DNA of 64,000 nt from Chryseobacterium vrystaatense (GCF_000737765.1 NZ_JPRI01000004.1:186001-250000), one strand, 5' to 3'; counted from the stretch's first letter, positions 52,866 through 62,308 are shown. Numbers and translations are program-made. Notes: generated by a model not told the origin, from the letters alone.

Positions 52866-53150
52866 ATGAAAAACTTTAAAAAATTAGACAGAAACGAATT
52901 GAAAGCTATCTCAGGAAATGGAATCTTTGACAACATCGGAGGTGTTATCGGAGGCCTTGGTGGAGTAGTAGGTGGAGTAGTAGGTGGTGTAGGTACTATC
53001 GTAGGTGGAGTAGTTGGAGGTGTTGGTGCTACAGTAGGTGGAGCATTAAACGCTACAGGTACTCTTGTAGGTGGTACACTATGTCAGGTACAGTGTGTAT
53101 TGAATGGAGTAGTACACATCCAGGTTCTTTCATGTGGATCTACTTGCTAA
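52866..53150 (+). CDS. Bacteriocin-like peptide with Gly/Val repeats and CX3C...CX3C tail
   Basis: The 94-residue product begins with a leader-like sequence, MKNFKKLDRNELKAISGNG (1-19), very similar in style to the Chryseobacterium 'bacteriocin-like' leaders, with a possible SG/NG processing site. Residues 20-70 are an extreme Gly/Val/Ile repeat (units such as GGVVGGV), hydrophobic with many GxxxG steps. The tail has exactly four cysteines in a symmetric pattern, Cys73, Cys77, Cys90 and Cys94 (CX3C-X12-CX3C). It has its own terminator. No modifying enzyme or exporter is adjacent, so a secreted peptide processed elsewhere is inferred. Confidence 0.72.
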   Translation: MKNFKKLDRNELKAISGNGIFDNIGGVIGGLGGVVGGVVGGVGTIVGGVVGGVGATVGGALNATGTLVGGTLCQVQCVLNGVVHIQVLSCGSTC

Positions 53151-53173
53151 CATCAGCAGGCACTAAAAAATTT

Positions 53174-53199
53174 ACCGCTCTGAAAAGAGCGGTTTTTTT
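53174..53199 (+). terminator. Rho-independent terminator after bacteriocin-like gene
   Basis: An 8-bp perfect GC-rich stem (ACCGCTCT with AGAGCGGT) with loop GAAA and six Ts, 23 bases after the stop codon. Confidence 0.9.
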
Positions 53200-53354
53200 A
53201 TGTCTTTTCCTGAAATGGACGTTAAAATACTTCTTAGTATTTGTAAGACTGATGGATTAAGGATGAACATGTAATTCACTGTAGCCTTCAAAATCTACCG
53301 TTCTCAACTTTGTGCGCTTCATTACCAATAAATTTAATGGTAACTTTGATTGAA

Positions 53355-53915
53355 ATGAAGTTGTACATAAAATATATGGTAAGCCTGCGCTGCAAAATGG
53401 TTGTGCACGAAGAACTCAATAATCTGGGGATCAAACATGCGGTTGTTGACCTCGGTGTGGTCGAAATTTTAGAAGATCTAACTCAGGATCAGCGGGAGAA
53501 TTTAAAAAGGGAATTACTAAAATCCGGTCTTGAATTACTGGATAACAAAAAAAGTATTCTGATCGAAAAAATAAAAAATGTAATTACCGAAATGATCCAT
53601 TATTCTGAAGAGCTTCCCAAAGAGAACTTCTCTGGATACATCAGTGAAAAACTGGGTTACGATTATACCTATCTGGCCAATATATTTTCTGAAGTGAAAG
53701 GAATTACCATACAGCATTTCATCATCATCAATAAGATTGAAAAAGTAAAAGAACTGCTGCTCTATGATGAGCTCAACCTTACAGAGATTTCCTATAAACT
53801 TAATTACAGCAGTGCAGCTCATCTTTCCAATCAGTTCAAAAAAAATACCGGACTTTCGCCGTCTTTCTATAAACAGCTGGGGCTCAAACGCAAAAACAAC
53901 CTGGAAGATTTATAA
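53355..53915 (+). CDS. AraC-type regulator with N-terminal HMA-like domain
   Basis: The 186-residue protein has an N-terminal domain of about 70 residues with the shape of a heavy-metal-associated (HMA) domain: YMVSLRCKMVV, then LGIKHAVVDLGVVEI, then a final helix; then an AraC HTH region (about 95-180; LGYDYTYLANIFSEVKGITI, LTEISYKLNYSSAAHLSNQF). Bacteroidota relatives usually carry CxxC at the HMA loop; here the first position is Ser10 and only Cys13 remains. I start at ATG 53355, where the HMA strand begins. Probably a metal-linked regulator, but target genes are unclear. Confidence 0.8.
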   Translation: MKLYIKYMVSLRCKMVVHEELNNLGIKHAVVDLGVVEILEDLTQDQRENLKRELLKSGLELLDNKKSILIEKIKNVITEMIHYSEELPKENFSGYISEKLGYDYTYLANIFSEVKGITIQHFIIINKIEKVKELLLYDELNLTEISYKLNYSSAAHLSNQFKKNTGLSPSFYKQLGLKRKNNLEDL

Positions 53916-54038
53916 GAGGGAGATGGATAAGATTAATAAAATGTAAATCAGGAAGATGCCAATCACTAATGGTAGGGATGAACGTGATCTCACAGCCACT
54001 TCTCAAAAAAACAATACTGCTTTTAAAATATTAGAATT

Positions 54039-54308
54039 ATGAAAACGATACATCTCTTTCAATTTAAAGACTCCATTTCACTTAAAATTCCCTTTTTTAA
54101 CGAAAGCTACGGGCTGGATACCTTAAATGAATTAATGGAATACGATTTAATGAATACCGAAAAAGTGACCGAATTTATCATTGAGATCAATGATGAGTTT
54201 ATTTTTGAAAATACTTCAAAGGAGGATCTGCTGAAACTCTGCGAGAATGCAAAAGAAACGGTTGAGCATTATTTTGTTACCGATTCAGGATACAATGATA
54301 TTATTTAA
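54039..54308 (+). CDS. Small hypothetical protein
   Basis: An 89-residue acidic protein (MKTIHLFQFKDSISLKI...) without signal peptide or recognised domain. It follows the HMA-AraC gene on the same strand by 123 bases. Function unknown. Confidence 0.5.
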   Translation: MKTIHLFQFKDSISLKIPFFNESYGLDTLNELMEYDLMNTEKVTEFIIEINDEFIFENTSKEDLLKLCENAKETVEHYFVTDSGYNDII

Positions 54309-54532
54309 AAGCGTAATAACGGATATCAGGCTTTTGCAATCATCCCATTATTATTTTTAATAACGGAAATCCGAAGGACTCACAGGCTATACATCCCTTT
54401 ATTATAAAAGGCATAGCCGGTAGAGTCATTTTTATGATGATCAGATTTATTTGAATGATATCTTCTGATTCATTAGAAATTTTTGAAATGAAATTTTCTT
54501 TAGCAATAGTCTGGTCACGCTATAAATTTCAA

Positions 54533-54664
54533 TTATGTAGCCGTATTTCTGCTTTCGCTTTCTTTGTCTTTTCTCTTCGTCGCTTTGTCCTCCCGCTTTT
54601 CTTTTGCTGTTTTTAAGGGTGCTGTTTTATCCGATTTCTTTTTTCCGTCTTTTTCTTTAGCCAT
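54533..54664 (-). CDS. Small lysine-rich basic protein
   Basis: A 43-residue minus-strand frame too short for routine detection: MAKEKDGKKKSDKTAPLKTA, then further Lys/Arg/Asp-rich residues ending in NTAT. About a third of residues are lysine. Similar short lysine-rich proteins with an APLKTxKEKR core occur in Chryseobacterium and relatives; they may bind nucleic acid. Start ATG 54664 is clean. Confidence 0.6.
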   Translation of the reverse strand: MAKEKDGKKKSDKTAPLKTAKEKREDKATKRKDKESESRNTAT

Positions 54665-54885
54665 TTTCCTTCATTTTCTTATTAAACGTAAAGATCAGTG
54701 ATTAAAAATGGAATGGCTTGCAATAGTCTGTTGATTTGTTACATAAATCACAGTATTATTATTTAAAAAAAATTAAATTTAGAACTTTAAACCCCTTGAT
54801 AAATACAAATTATCTTCATTCTACCCGCTATTCATTCTTTATTTAAAATTAGAATGCTATATTGTACTGACCTTTTTTCTAAAGT

Positions 54886-55560
54886 ATGAGATTTATAACT
54901 TTTCTGCAGAATAATCAATCCGTTTTATTCCGTTCTGCACTCGTTACCCTTTTTATTGCATTTATTGTGCTCAGCTGTTTTGTATTCTTTCAGCCCACCA
55001 AGCATGTGGACCTTCATATTTCCAGAGAAATACAGGAAAACCACAGTCCGCGCCTTAATACATTGATGATCTGGATCAGCTGGCTGGGAAGAACTCCTGT
55101 ATCTGTTGTCATGGTTGTTATCATTTCACTTTCACTCTTACTTTTACAATACAAAAGAGAGGCGATACTGGTTTTGTCAACATTACTGTCAGGAATTTTA
55201 GGATTAGGAATGAAAATGCTGATCAACAGACCCAGACCATCCAAAGATCTTGTGATTCTTTTGGAAGATACGAAATATCAAAGCTTTCCGAGTGGTCATG
55301 TCTTGTTTTATACCGTCTTTTTCGGAGCTCTTATACTGATTATTCTCCGTTTGAAAAAGATAAGATATACCGTCAGAATATTTCTTACTGCCATGTGTCT
55401 TTCTATGATATTTCTTGGAGCCGTTTCACGGATTTATCTGGGAGCACATTGGTTTACAGATGTAGTCGGTGGTTTTATTCTGGGTACTTTATGTGTATTG
55501 GTGATGGGATATTTTTATGTTGGAAATTCTAAAAATGCTTCAGGAAATATAAGTCAATAG
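54886..55560 (+). CDS. PAP2 family phosphatase
   Basis: The 224-residue membrane protein has about six helices and the three acid-phosphatase motifs: KMLINRPRP (KX6RP type), SFPSGH, and SRIYLGAHWFTDVVGG (SRX5HX3D). These enzymes dephosphorylate lipids such as undecaprenyl pyrophosphate or phosphatidic acid at the outer face of the inner membrane. Monocistronic. Confidence 0.9.
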   Translation: MRFITFLQNNQSVLFRSALVTLFIAFIVLSCFVFFQPTKHVDLHISREIQENHSPRLNTLMIWISWLGRTPVSVVMVVIISLSLLLLQYKREAILVLSTLLSGILGLGMKMLINRPRPSKDLVILLEDTKYQSFPSGHVLFYTVFFGALILIILRLKKIRYTVRIFLTAMCLSMIFLGAVSRIYLGAHWFTDVVGGFILGTLCVLVMGYFYVGNSKNASGNISQ

Positions 55561-55623
55561 TTCAGATAAAAAAGTCTTTAAAGATATCGATTTCTTTATG
55601 AGCAGAGTAGATGCCCCCATTTC

Positions 55624-56229
55624 TCATTTCACCATCAATATACCTTTAATAAGGTGGATTGCTTCATTCCGGAATGTTAAAAACTGATGGGTTTGATTCT
55701 CATTCTTTAACAGAGAACCGGACCGCTTTTGAAATAAGATGGTTTCTACGAGTATTCCGAAAATCATTTTTATGTAGACAAGATTGGATAAATCACTTTT
55801 TAAATAACCAAGATCACGACAGTTGTCCAGTATTTTTTCCAGGGCTTCATTGATTGTGTTTTCTACTTTTCGTATTGTTTTTTTGACCCTTTCATTTTGA
55901 TTGCTTTTAATCCTTTCATCCAAAAACAGGGTGACAAGATTGATGTTTTGATTATACTTATCAAAAAATAACCAACACAATTCTGAGACCTGTTCCAGGG
56001 GGTCATTTTTTTCAACAGCGATAGAAAAATCCTCTCCAAAAACCAACTCTATATGATTTACTATATGTTCGAAAAGATCTTCTTTTGACTGGTAATAATA
56101 ATAAATCGTAGAGCTGTTGACACCAGATTCCTTTGCGATCTGTCTGATGGTCACGTTTGATATTCCATATCGGGCAAAAAGCTTTTCACCTGATCGTATA
56201 ATTCGGGCTCTGGTATGGGAAAAATGCAT
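55624..56229 (-). CDS. TetR family transcriptional repressor
   Basis: The 201-residue protein has an N-terminal TetR helix-turn-helix (NVTIRQIAKESGVNSSTIYYYYQSKEDLF, residues about 24-52) and a helical ligand domain. It is the last gene of a minus-strand unit after the outer membrane factor, membrane fusion protein and MFS pump, and most likely represses them until a substrate binds. Confidence 0.88.
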   Translation of the reverse strand: MHFSHTRARIIRSGEKLFARYGISNVTIRQIAKESGVNSSTIYYYYQSKEDLFEHIVNHIELVFGEDFSIAVEKNDPLEQVSELCWLFFDKYNQNINLVTLFLDERIKSNQNERVKKTIRKVENTINEALEKILDNCRDLGYLKSDLSNLVYIKMIFGILVETILFQKRSGSLLKNENQTHQFLTFRNEAIHLIKGILMVK

Positions 56230-56264
56230 TACGTCTCTTTTTACTGGGTTAAAACAGATTATAT

Positions 56265-57857
56265 TTAATAAGGCAGACTGCCTTTTCTCAGTCTTATAAC
56301 AACTTTATTGAGACCCGGCATTAAGATCAAAAGAATGATCACCACACTAACACTCACAAGCATTATTTCATAATAATCCCGGATTGAACGTGCTAATATC
56401 TGTTCCCTGATCAGGGTTTTGAGATACATACCTGAAGCATTTTTTCCTGCTATGAAATCGCTCCCCTGATTGATGTAAGTATTTTGGATATTTTGTAGTG
56501 TAAGATCCAATTGTGGATTTAGCTCAGTCATTGATTCCCGGACTTTTTCATAGACTGTGGCTTTCGTATAGAGCTGTACATAATTGTTGATGGCAATACT
56601 GGTGCAAAAACCTAAAAATCTTGCGAAAATCCCAATGAAAGAGGCGTTGAATGCAATTTTGGGCGGGGCAGAGGAAACCGTAAAAGCTACCGCCGGTACA
56701 AATACAACTCCTGATGCGATAGCAAAAAGGCAGGTAGGAATGATAAAATCATTGGTTTCACCGGTATTGGATACAAAGCAAAGCATATATATGTAAAACA
56801 GGGCCAGTATAAAAAATCCAACAATCACAATTCTGATCAGGGGAGTTCCTGTCAAGATAAATCTGGATGTAATAAACATGCTGATGATGGTGACCACAAT
56901 AGTAAATACCCATATCGGAATGATATTCAGTGGATCCACTCCCAAAATACTTTCAATATACCCATAGGTGAATCCTGAAGTTCCTTTGAAAATATAGAAT
57001 GCAAACAGAAGGAAAAGCCCGGTCACAAAATTTTTTGCTTTAAGAATTTCCAAATTAATTAAAGGCCGTTTCAATCTGTTTTCCCTTACTGCAAAAAGCA
57101 CCAAAAGTATTATTCCTGCTGCTGTTAACAGCCATATCAACTGGTTTTCAAACCAATTCAACTGCTGCCCGTATACCAAAATATAACCGGCAAGAAGGCA
57201 GAAAACGGTATAGAAAAAGTATCCGGTAAGATCCAGATAATATAATGGTATTTTTTTGTGAATTCTGGATTTTGAATTCATGGTGAGAAGTACCGCAAAA
57301 AGAACCGGTAGCGATAAGATGATTAATCCGTAAAACAGCCAGTTAAAATTGAAATAATACAAAACATATGAACAGTAAATTCCACATACAGGGATTGATA
57401 CCTGCAGGCTTCCGTAGAATATGGTATATCCAATGACTCTTGATCTTCCCGAATGAAGTCTGGGAAAGATAAGATTCAGTACAATATTACAGAATAATGC
57501 ACATACAGCGCCCTGCACAAATCTGCAAATAAGGAAAAGGATCCAGTTCTTTGTATAGAAACATATCACATAAGTTACAGCATTCAAAGCCAGACCGATC
57601 AGAAGATATTTTCGTGTGGTAAAGTATTTAATGATGCGGAAGTCAAGAGCAAGAAAACTGACCACTGAAGCATACATCACCACTACGGAATACTGAACAT
57701 CAGAAGGCTCTATGCCATAATATCCAACTGTACTTTCCGGATTGTTATAATATAATGCAAAACCTAAAATTGAATTCAGTAAGACCGCAAAGATCACCGC
57801 TCTGGCAAGCCATTCCGGCACCCAATCTTTGAAGATAGGAATTTGATGTACCTGCAT
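56265..57857 (-). CDS. MFS drug exporter, DHA2 (EmrB-like)
   Basis: The 530-residue membrane protein has about fourteen helices. Its length and pairing with a HlyD-type adaptor fit the EmrB group that exports drugs or lipophilic acids with protons. It starts 5 bases after the adaptor gene and ends before the TetR gene with 35 bases between. The usual signature motifs are weakly conserved. Confidence 0.8.
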   Translation of the reverse strand: MQVHQIPIFKDWVPEWLARAVIFAVLLNSILGFALYYNNPESTVGYYGIEPSDVQYSVVVMYASVVSFLALDFRIIKYFTTRKYLLIGLALNAVTYVICFYTKNWILFLICRFVQGAVCALFCNIVLNLIFPRLHSGRSRVIGYTIFYGSLQVSIPVCGIYCSYVLYYFNFNWLFYGLIILSLPVLFAVLLTMNSKSRIHKKIPLYYLDLTGYFFYTVFCLLAGYILVYGQQLNWFENQLIWLLTAAGIILLVLFAVRENRLKRPLINLEILKAKNFVTGLFLLFAFYIFKGTSGFTYGYIESILGVDPLNIIPIWVFTIVVTIISMFITSRFILTGTPLIRIVIVGFFILALFYIYMLCFVSNTGETNDFIIPTCLFAIASGVVFVPAVAFTVSSAPPKIAFNASFIGIFARFLGFCTSIAINNYVQLYTKATVYEKVRESMTELNPQLDLTLQNIQNTYINQGSDFIAGKNASGMYLKTLIREQILARSIRDYYEIMLVSVSVVIILLILMPGLNKVVIRLRKGSLPY

Positions 57858-57862
57858 ATCTG

Positions 57863-58906
57863 TTATTTTGTAATGTAAACGTTAGCGTTCATCCCTGCCG
57901 ATAATTTTGCAATACGTGCTTTGGTCTCAGTCAGTTTTATTCTTACCGGAATCCGCTGTATCACTTTCACGAAGTTTCCCGTTGCGTTATCCGGTGGCAG
58001 TAGGGAATATCTGGATCCTGTAGTTGGAGACAGAGATTCTATCTCACCTGAAAAACTTTCTGAAGGAAATGCATCCAATTCAATTTTTGCTTTCTGTCCT
58101 ACCTTGAACTTGCCGATTTGAGTTTCTTTAAAGTTGGCAATGATCCACTTTTCAGCACTTTCGTTGGTTAAAAATGCTAGCGTTTGTCCGGGCTGAATAA
58201 GCTGTCCTTCCTGAATCGTTTTTTTTCCCAGCTGTCCTGTGAAAGGGGCTGTGATCACCGTATATCTGATATCGAGATTCTGTCTCTCCAGAAGCGTTTC
58301 TTTCGTTTTTATTTCTGCCAATATTGCATTACGTTCAGCTCTTAAATCGTTCAGTTTTGACTCGGCAGCTTTTAAGGAAGCCTGAGTCTCATTAAAAGCT
58401 GATTTATTGATCAGCATCGTGGTATAGACATTTTCAAGCTTTTGTTTTGTGGTAGACTCTTCTTTGTACAGATTGTTATATCTTTCATATTCCTGCTCCT
58501 GTTGCTGTACTTTTGCCCTGGAACCGGAGATTCTGGCTTGTATCACATCTATATTTCTTCGTTGCGATTCCTCATTCGCAGCCAAAATATCCAGTTTTGC
58601 GCGGGAACTCATCAACTCTGATGAAGCTGTATTTTTTTTCAGCTGATACTCATCCTGTTCTATAACGACGAGGGTGTCACCGGCATTTACTTTTTGATTA
58701 TCCTTAAAGTAGATCTTACTGATATAGCCGCCAACCTTTGCATTAATGGGAGAAAGGTACGCATCAACCTGTGCATCATTGGTCTGCTCATATTGATCTG
58801 CTTTTTGGAAATAGAGTATTCCCCAAATGATCACCACAATCAAAATAATGATTCCTATCCATTTTGTAATGGCGACTATGATCTGATCTGTATTGTTTTT
58901 GTTCAT
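57863..58906 (-). CDS. HlyD/EmrA-type membrane fusion protein
   Basis: The 347-residue protein has one N-terminal membrane helix (about 12-32), then a biotinyl-lipoyl-like domain (YLSPINAKVGGYISKIYFKD), a long coiled coil (about 85-195), and a beta-barrel (ITAPFTGQLGKKTIQEGQLI, NFKETQIGKFKVGQKAKIEL). It bridges the MFS pump and the TolC-like channel. Between its two partners in one operon. Confidence 0.9.
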   Translation of the reverse strand: MNKNNTDQIIVAITKWIGIIILIVVIIWGILYFQKADQYEQTNDAQVDAYLSPINAKVGGYISKIYFKDNQKVNAGDTLVVIEQDEYQLKKNTASSELMSSRAKLDILAANEESQRRNIDVIQARISGSRAKVQQQEQEYERYNNLYKEESTTKQKLENVYTTMLINKSAFNETQASLKAAESKLNDLRAERNAILAEIKTKETLLERQNLDIRYTVITAPFTGQLGKKTIQEGQLIQPGQTLAFLTNESAEKWIIANFKETQIGKFKVGQKAKIELDAFPSESFSGEIESLSPTTGSRYSLLPPDNATGNFVKVIQRIPVRIKLTETKARIAKLSAGMNANVYITK

Positions 58907-58921
58907 AATGAATTGTTTCTT

Positions 58922-60247
58922 TTAAATGATTCCTGTTTTCACCAATAGCCTCAAGTGACTTAATATCACATTGATGTTGGCAGATATTAATGAGAATTTT
59001 GCTTCCAGTAAAATATTTTCGGCATCGAGTAAATCGGTCAGCAGCGATTCCTGATTCAGATAACTGTTTCTTATAATACGGACACTTTCGCTGGTTTGTG
59101 TGATGTTTTTTTCTGCTGTTTTTACCCCCTCAAAAGACTGTTGCTGCTGTAAAAATGCTTCTTTGATATCTACAGTAAGCGCATCCTTTTTAATTTCCAT
59201 TTTCTGAATCTGCTCATCATTGGTATTCCGGGCTTTTTCAACTGCATGTTTATTGGTGTACAGCTGATCGAGTGATAAGCTAACTTTTAAACCTGTCTGC
59301 CCGAATCCCCAAAGGTTCTGGGAGTAAGGATAAAATGAAGTCTGCGGATAGGTATAATTATAGCTCGAGTATAATGATACTTTAGGTAAAATATTGGATC
59401 TGACCTGTTTGATATTTAGCAGGCTGATGTTGATATTGTTTTCGGTAATTTTAAAATCCGGAGATTTTGTCAGTGCCAGATTCACGTATTCCATATAGTC
59501 GGAATCTTCAGTCAGAGCATTAAGATCAATGGCATCTTTATACGGTATTGATAATGGTTCTTCATTATGTCTTCCCATAAAGACATTAAGCCTTTGTTTG
59601 GCAATGGAGATCTTTTTGTCGATATCAGATTTGGTTAATTCCAGCTGAGAAAGTTTGACATTGATTCTGAGCACATCACTTTTAAGTACCGTTCCGTTTT
59701 TAAACAGACTTTCGATAGTGGCCAGCTGTTTTTTTTCCGTTGTAATTTCGGATTCAATAAACTCCTGAAACTGTAAAAATTTATACAGATCATAATAGGC
59801 TACAGCTACAGCATACCGGATATTGTTTCTCTGTACATCGTATTCATTTTGGCTTCTGATGCTTTCTTCTTTTTTAATCTGAATATTCCTGGTGTCTTTT
59901 CCGCCATTATACAAATTCAAATTAAACAGATATCCGAACGAATACCCATACTTCGATACGGGAGCGAAATCCGGTGCTGAGAACAGCCCTTCACTGTAAA
60001 TCGGCATGTGGGTGTTTAAACCATAATTACCGGATACCGACAGAGAAGGAATTCTTCTGTCTTTTGCTATTTCAATATCTAAATCCGACTGTTTGCGCTG
60101 TATATCATCAAGCTTTAAATTTTTATTTTGTACATCTACAGTGTTCCAAACCTGCTCAAGGCTCAGCGATTCTGAATCGTTTTTATCCTGTGCATTACTA
60201 TTATTCCACCATGAAATGATGATAAGCACTATTAAGTATTTTTTCAT
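58922..60247 (-). CDS. TolC family outer membrane efflux protein
   Basis: The 441-residue protein has a signal peptide (ending NSNAQ near residue 20) and two outer-membrane-efflux repeats of alpha-hairpin type, with long helices such as SELTTEKKQLATIESLFKNG-like runs and LTKSPDFKITENNI. It forms the outer channel of a tripartite exporter with the HlyD and MFS proteins encoded 15 bases further on. First gene of the operon; a -7 element TAATTTTG lies upstream on the minus strand. Confidence 0.9.
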   Translation of the reverse strand: MKKYLIVLIIISWWNNSNAQDKNDSESLSLEQVWNTVDVQNKNLKLDDIQRKQSDLDIEIAKDRRIPSLSVSGNYGLNTHMPIYSEGLFSAPDFAPVSKYGYSFGYLFNLNLYNGGKDTRNIQIKKEESIRSQNEYDVQRNNIRYAVAVAYYDLYKFLQFQEFIESEITTEKKQLATIESLFKNGTVLKSDVLRINVKLSQLELTKSDIDKKISIAKQRLNVFMGRHNEEPLSIPYKDAIDLNALTEDSDYMEYVNLALTKSPDFKITENNINISLLNIKQVRSNILPKVSLYSSYNYTYPQTSFYPYSQNLWGFGQTGLKVSLSLDQLYTNKHAVEKARNTNDEQIQKMEIKKDALTVDIKEAFLQQQQSFEGVKTAEKNITQTSESVRIIRNSYLNQESLLTDLLDAENILLEAKFSLISANINVILSHLRLLVKTGII

Positions 60248-60272
60248 TTTGATCAGCTTAAACTTGCTTCAG

Positions 60273-60280
60273 CAAAATTA
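60273..60280 (-). promoter_or_regulatory. Promoter -7 element of the efflux operon
   Basis: TAATTTTG on the minus strand matches the consensus, 25 bases before the TolC start codon at 60247. Confidence 0.5.
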
Positions 60281-60364
60281 TTTCACATTTCAAAGGTTGT
60301 TTTAGCATTATTAGCCTTATTTTTACTCATTCGGGCCAAAGAAAAAATTAAGCAGATCACTGAA

Positions 60365-60372
60365 TATATTTG
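60365..60372 (+). promoter_or_regulatory. Promoter -7 element of the divergent AraC gene
   Basis: TATATTTG matches TAnnTTTG exactly. It ends 6 bases before ATG 60379, so the transcript would start at or next to the start codon (possibly leaderless). Confidence 0.5.
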
Positions 60373-60378
60373 AGGATT

Positions 60379-61170
60379 ATGAATGATATAAAAGAATTAA
60401 TGCACAAAGTAGATGAGCATGAGGATTCTATTTTGTTTTTGAGTCAGCAACTTGAGCAGGCTTTGCCTCCGCATGACCATCAGAAAGGGCAGCTGTTACT
60501 GGTTTTCGGGGGTATCGCGTATTTACAGACCCGGGAAAAAGATTTTTACATTCCTTCCAATCATTATATCTGGATACCGGGGGCATATACCCACAGCTTG
60601 ATGTTCAATGCTCAGGATCTTTACATTACCAATATTTACTTTCCCAGTACTGACAAGTATGATGATCCGTTTTACAATGAACTGGGTATTTATCCGGTCA
60701 GCAAATTGCTGTCGGAAATTCTCAATTTTGCGGGCCAATGGTATGGTAATTACTTTGAAGGTTCCTGGGAATATGAGGTTTTGTCCACCCTTAAACATTT
60801 ACTGCCTAAAGAAAATTTAAAAAAGTTCTCTATTCAGCTTCCCACTACAGATGATGTACGCCTGAAAAAAATAACGGTTTATATTAAAGACAATTTACAG
60901 GAAGCACTAACGTTGGCCCACATTGCAGATCAGTTTGGATTAAGCATCAGAAGTACAACCAGGCTATTCAATGAAAAACTGCAGATTTCATTTGTTCAAT
61001 ACGTTAAAATGTTGAGAGTTATTCACGCCATGCAGCTGCTAAAAGATTCGGACATGAGCATCAGTGAAATAGCTTATGAAGTAGGGTATTCCAGTATCGC
61101 GGCGTTCAGTAATACATTTCAGCAGCTCACGAACTTAAGACCAACTGAATTCAAATCGATGATTCAGTAG
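60379..61170 (+). CDS. AraC family transcriptional regulator
   Basis: The 263-residue protein has a cupin-type N-terminal domain (LPPHDHQKGQLLLVFGG and the strand HYIWIPGAYTHSLMF) and two HTH motifs (LAHIADQFGLSIRSTTRLFN and ISEIAYEVGYSSIAAFSNTF, about 170-255). I use ATG 60379 rather than the upstream TTG at 60370, which lies inside the -7 element. It diverges from the TolC/HlyD/MFS operon and may activate it. Confidence 0.87.
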   Translation: MNDIKELMHKVDEHEDSILFLSQQLEQALPPHDHQKGQLLLVFGGIAYLQTREKDFYIPSNHYIWIPGAYTHSLMFNAQDLYITNIYFPSTDKYDDPFYNELGIYPVSKLLSEILNFAGQWYGNYFEGSWEYEVLSTLKHLLPKENLKKFSIQLPTTDDVRLKKITVYIKDNLQEALTLAHIADQFGLSIRSTTRLFNEKLQISFVQYVKMLRVIHAMQLLKDSDMSISEIAYEVGYSSIAAFSNTFQQLTNLRPTEFKSMIQ

Positions 61171-61305
61171 ACATAGGATAGAGTTATTGGGCGTCCCCAG
61201 CTCAGAATGATCTCGCAGACACTACTTAGGCTTGTGTATCAGTGAACTGCTAAAGTCTTTATTTGAAGGTTGCAGTATTTATTAATTAAATGTAAAAATT
61301 AAGAA

Positions 61306-62124
61306 TTACGAAAGTAATTTTAATGCCTGGGCGTTGATACTGAGAGCCAATGCAGCATCCATACCATCCTGAATACTCCAGCTGGCTGACAATGCAGAAT
61401 AAGCAACAATCCATTGCAGCATCCGATCTCTGTCGATTCCAGTTTGATTACAGACAATATCAAGCAGCCGTTCCAGTCTGCCTGGAATTAATGCTACATG
61501 ATGATCAGGGTTACAAAACAGGTTCGCAAATTCATATGTATTCTCTCCGTAAAGCCCCTTTGGGTCAATAGCCAGCCATCCTTTTTCCTTAGAATAAAGA
61601 ACATTCTGGTGATGAAGATCTCCATGCAAAACCGTACTGTTTATTTGAGATTCTAATAGGTTTCTCGCAATTGAAGCACTTTCAGAAAAAAGGGCTTTAT
61701 CCTTTTCTTCAGCTTTAAAGAGTTCATTAAACCATTGTTTTAATGGCGACAATACCAATTTAGCAGAAGATTCCACTGAATGTAAATGCCGGGCTACATC
61801 ACACAAAATCTTGGTTGCCTGATCATCCTCTCCATTTTGAGCCATTTGAAATAATGCGGTCTCTCCTGATAACTGCTCTAGCAGTATACTGTTGTCATCA
61901 TGAAGAAGGACCTTCGCGGCACCATGACCATTCCATTGTACCATCAGTTGGTTCCCCTGTTTCTCTTCATTAATCAGTGCTATTTTCAGAATAACGTTAT
62001 TTCCATCCCATACCATCGGTTGTAGGACTGATGAATGGGTTACCATAGGATCTCCATTATCTTTTAAATTCCATCGATGCCGGTACATGCTCAATAACTG
62101 TGTATATTCATCTTTTAATTTCAT
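61306..62124 (-). CDS. Aminoglycoside phosphotransferase-like kinase (APH(6)/hydroxyurea type)
   Basis: The 272-residue protein has the kinase-like APH fold: catalytic loop VLHGDLHHQNVLYSKEKGWL with the Asp, and metal motif AIDPKGLYGENTYEFANLFC. The GENTYEF pattern recalls the APH(6) (StrB) family for streptomycin, and related fructosamine or hydroxyurea kinases. Without a mobile element it may have a native, non-resistance role. Start Met 62124 follows the family start; an in-frame ATG two codons earlier is possible. Confidence 0.8.
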   Translation of the reverse strand: MKLKDEYTQLLSMYRHRWNLKDNGDPMVTHSSVLQPMVWDGNNVILKIALINEEKQGNQLMVQWNGHGAAKVLLHDDNSILLEQLSGETALFQMAQNGEDDQATKILCDVARHLHSVESSAKLVLSPLKQWFNELFKAEEKDKALFSESASIARNLLESQINSTVLHGDLHHQNVLYSKEKGWLAIDPKGLYGENTYEFANLFCNPDHHVALIPGRLERLLDIVCNQTGIDRDRMLQWIVAYSALSASWSIQDGMDAALALSINAQALKLLS

Positions 62125-62276
62125 AATCAAATTTAACTTTATAAAGATTTAATGCCCGTAGAATATCCTGAAAAAAATTAATACCCCAATAATACACTAT
62201 AAAAATTCTACAAATGTACTACCCTTAAAAAAAAATAACATCAACATATGTAAAGTTTTCTTATCATTTAGCAGCC

Positions 62277-62284
62277 TACATTTG
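62277..62284 (+). promoter_or_regulatory. Promoter -7 element of the RidA-like gene
   Basis: TACATTTG matches TAnnTTTG, 24 bases before ATG 62309. Confidence 0.5.
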
Positions 62285-62308
62285 CTTTAATAATTTAAGA
62301 AAGAGACA

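Noticed and set aside
56269..56283. AAGGCAG-CTGCCTT symmetry at the end of the MFS gene as a terminator or TetR operator
   Set aside because: Short stem with tiny loop inside the coding end and no T-tract; not supported.
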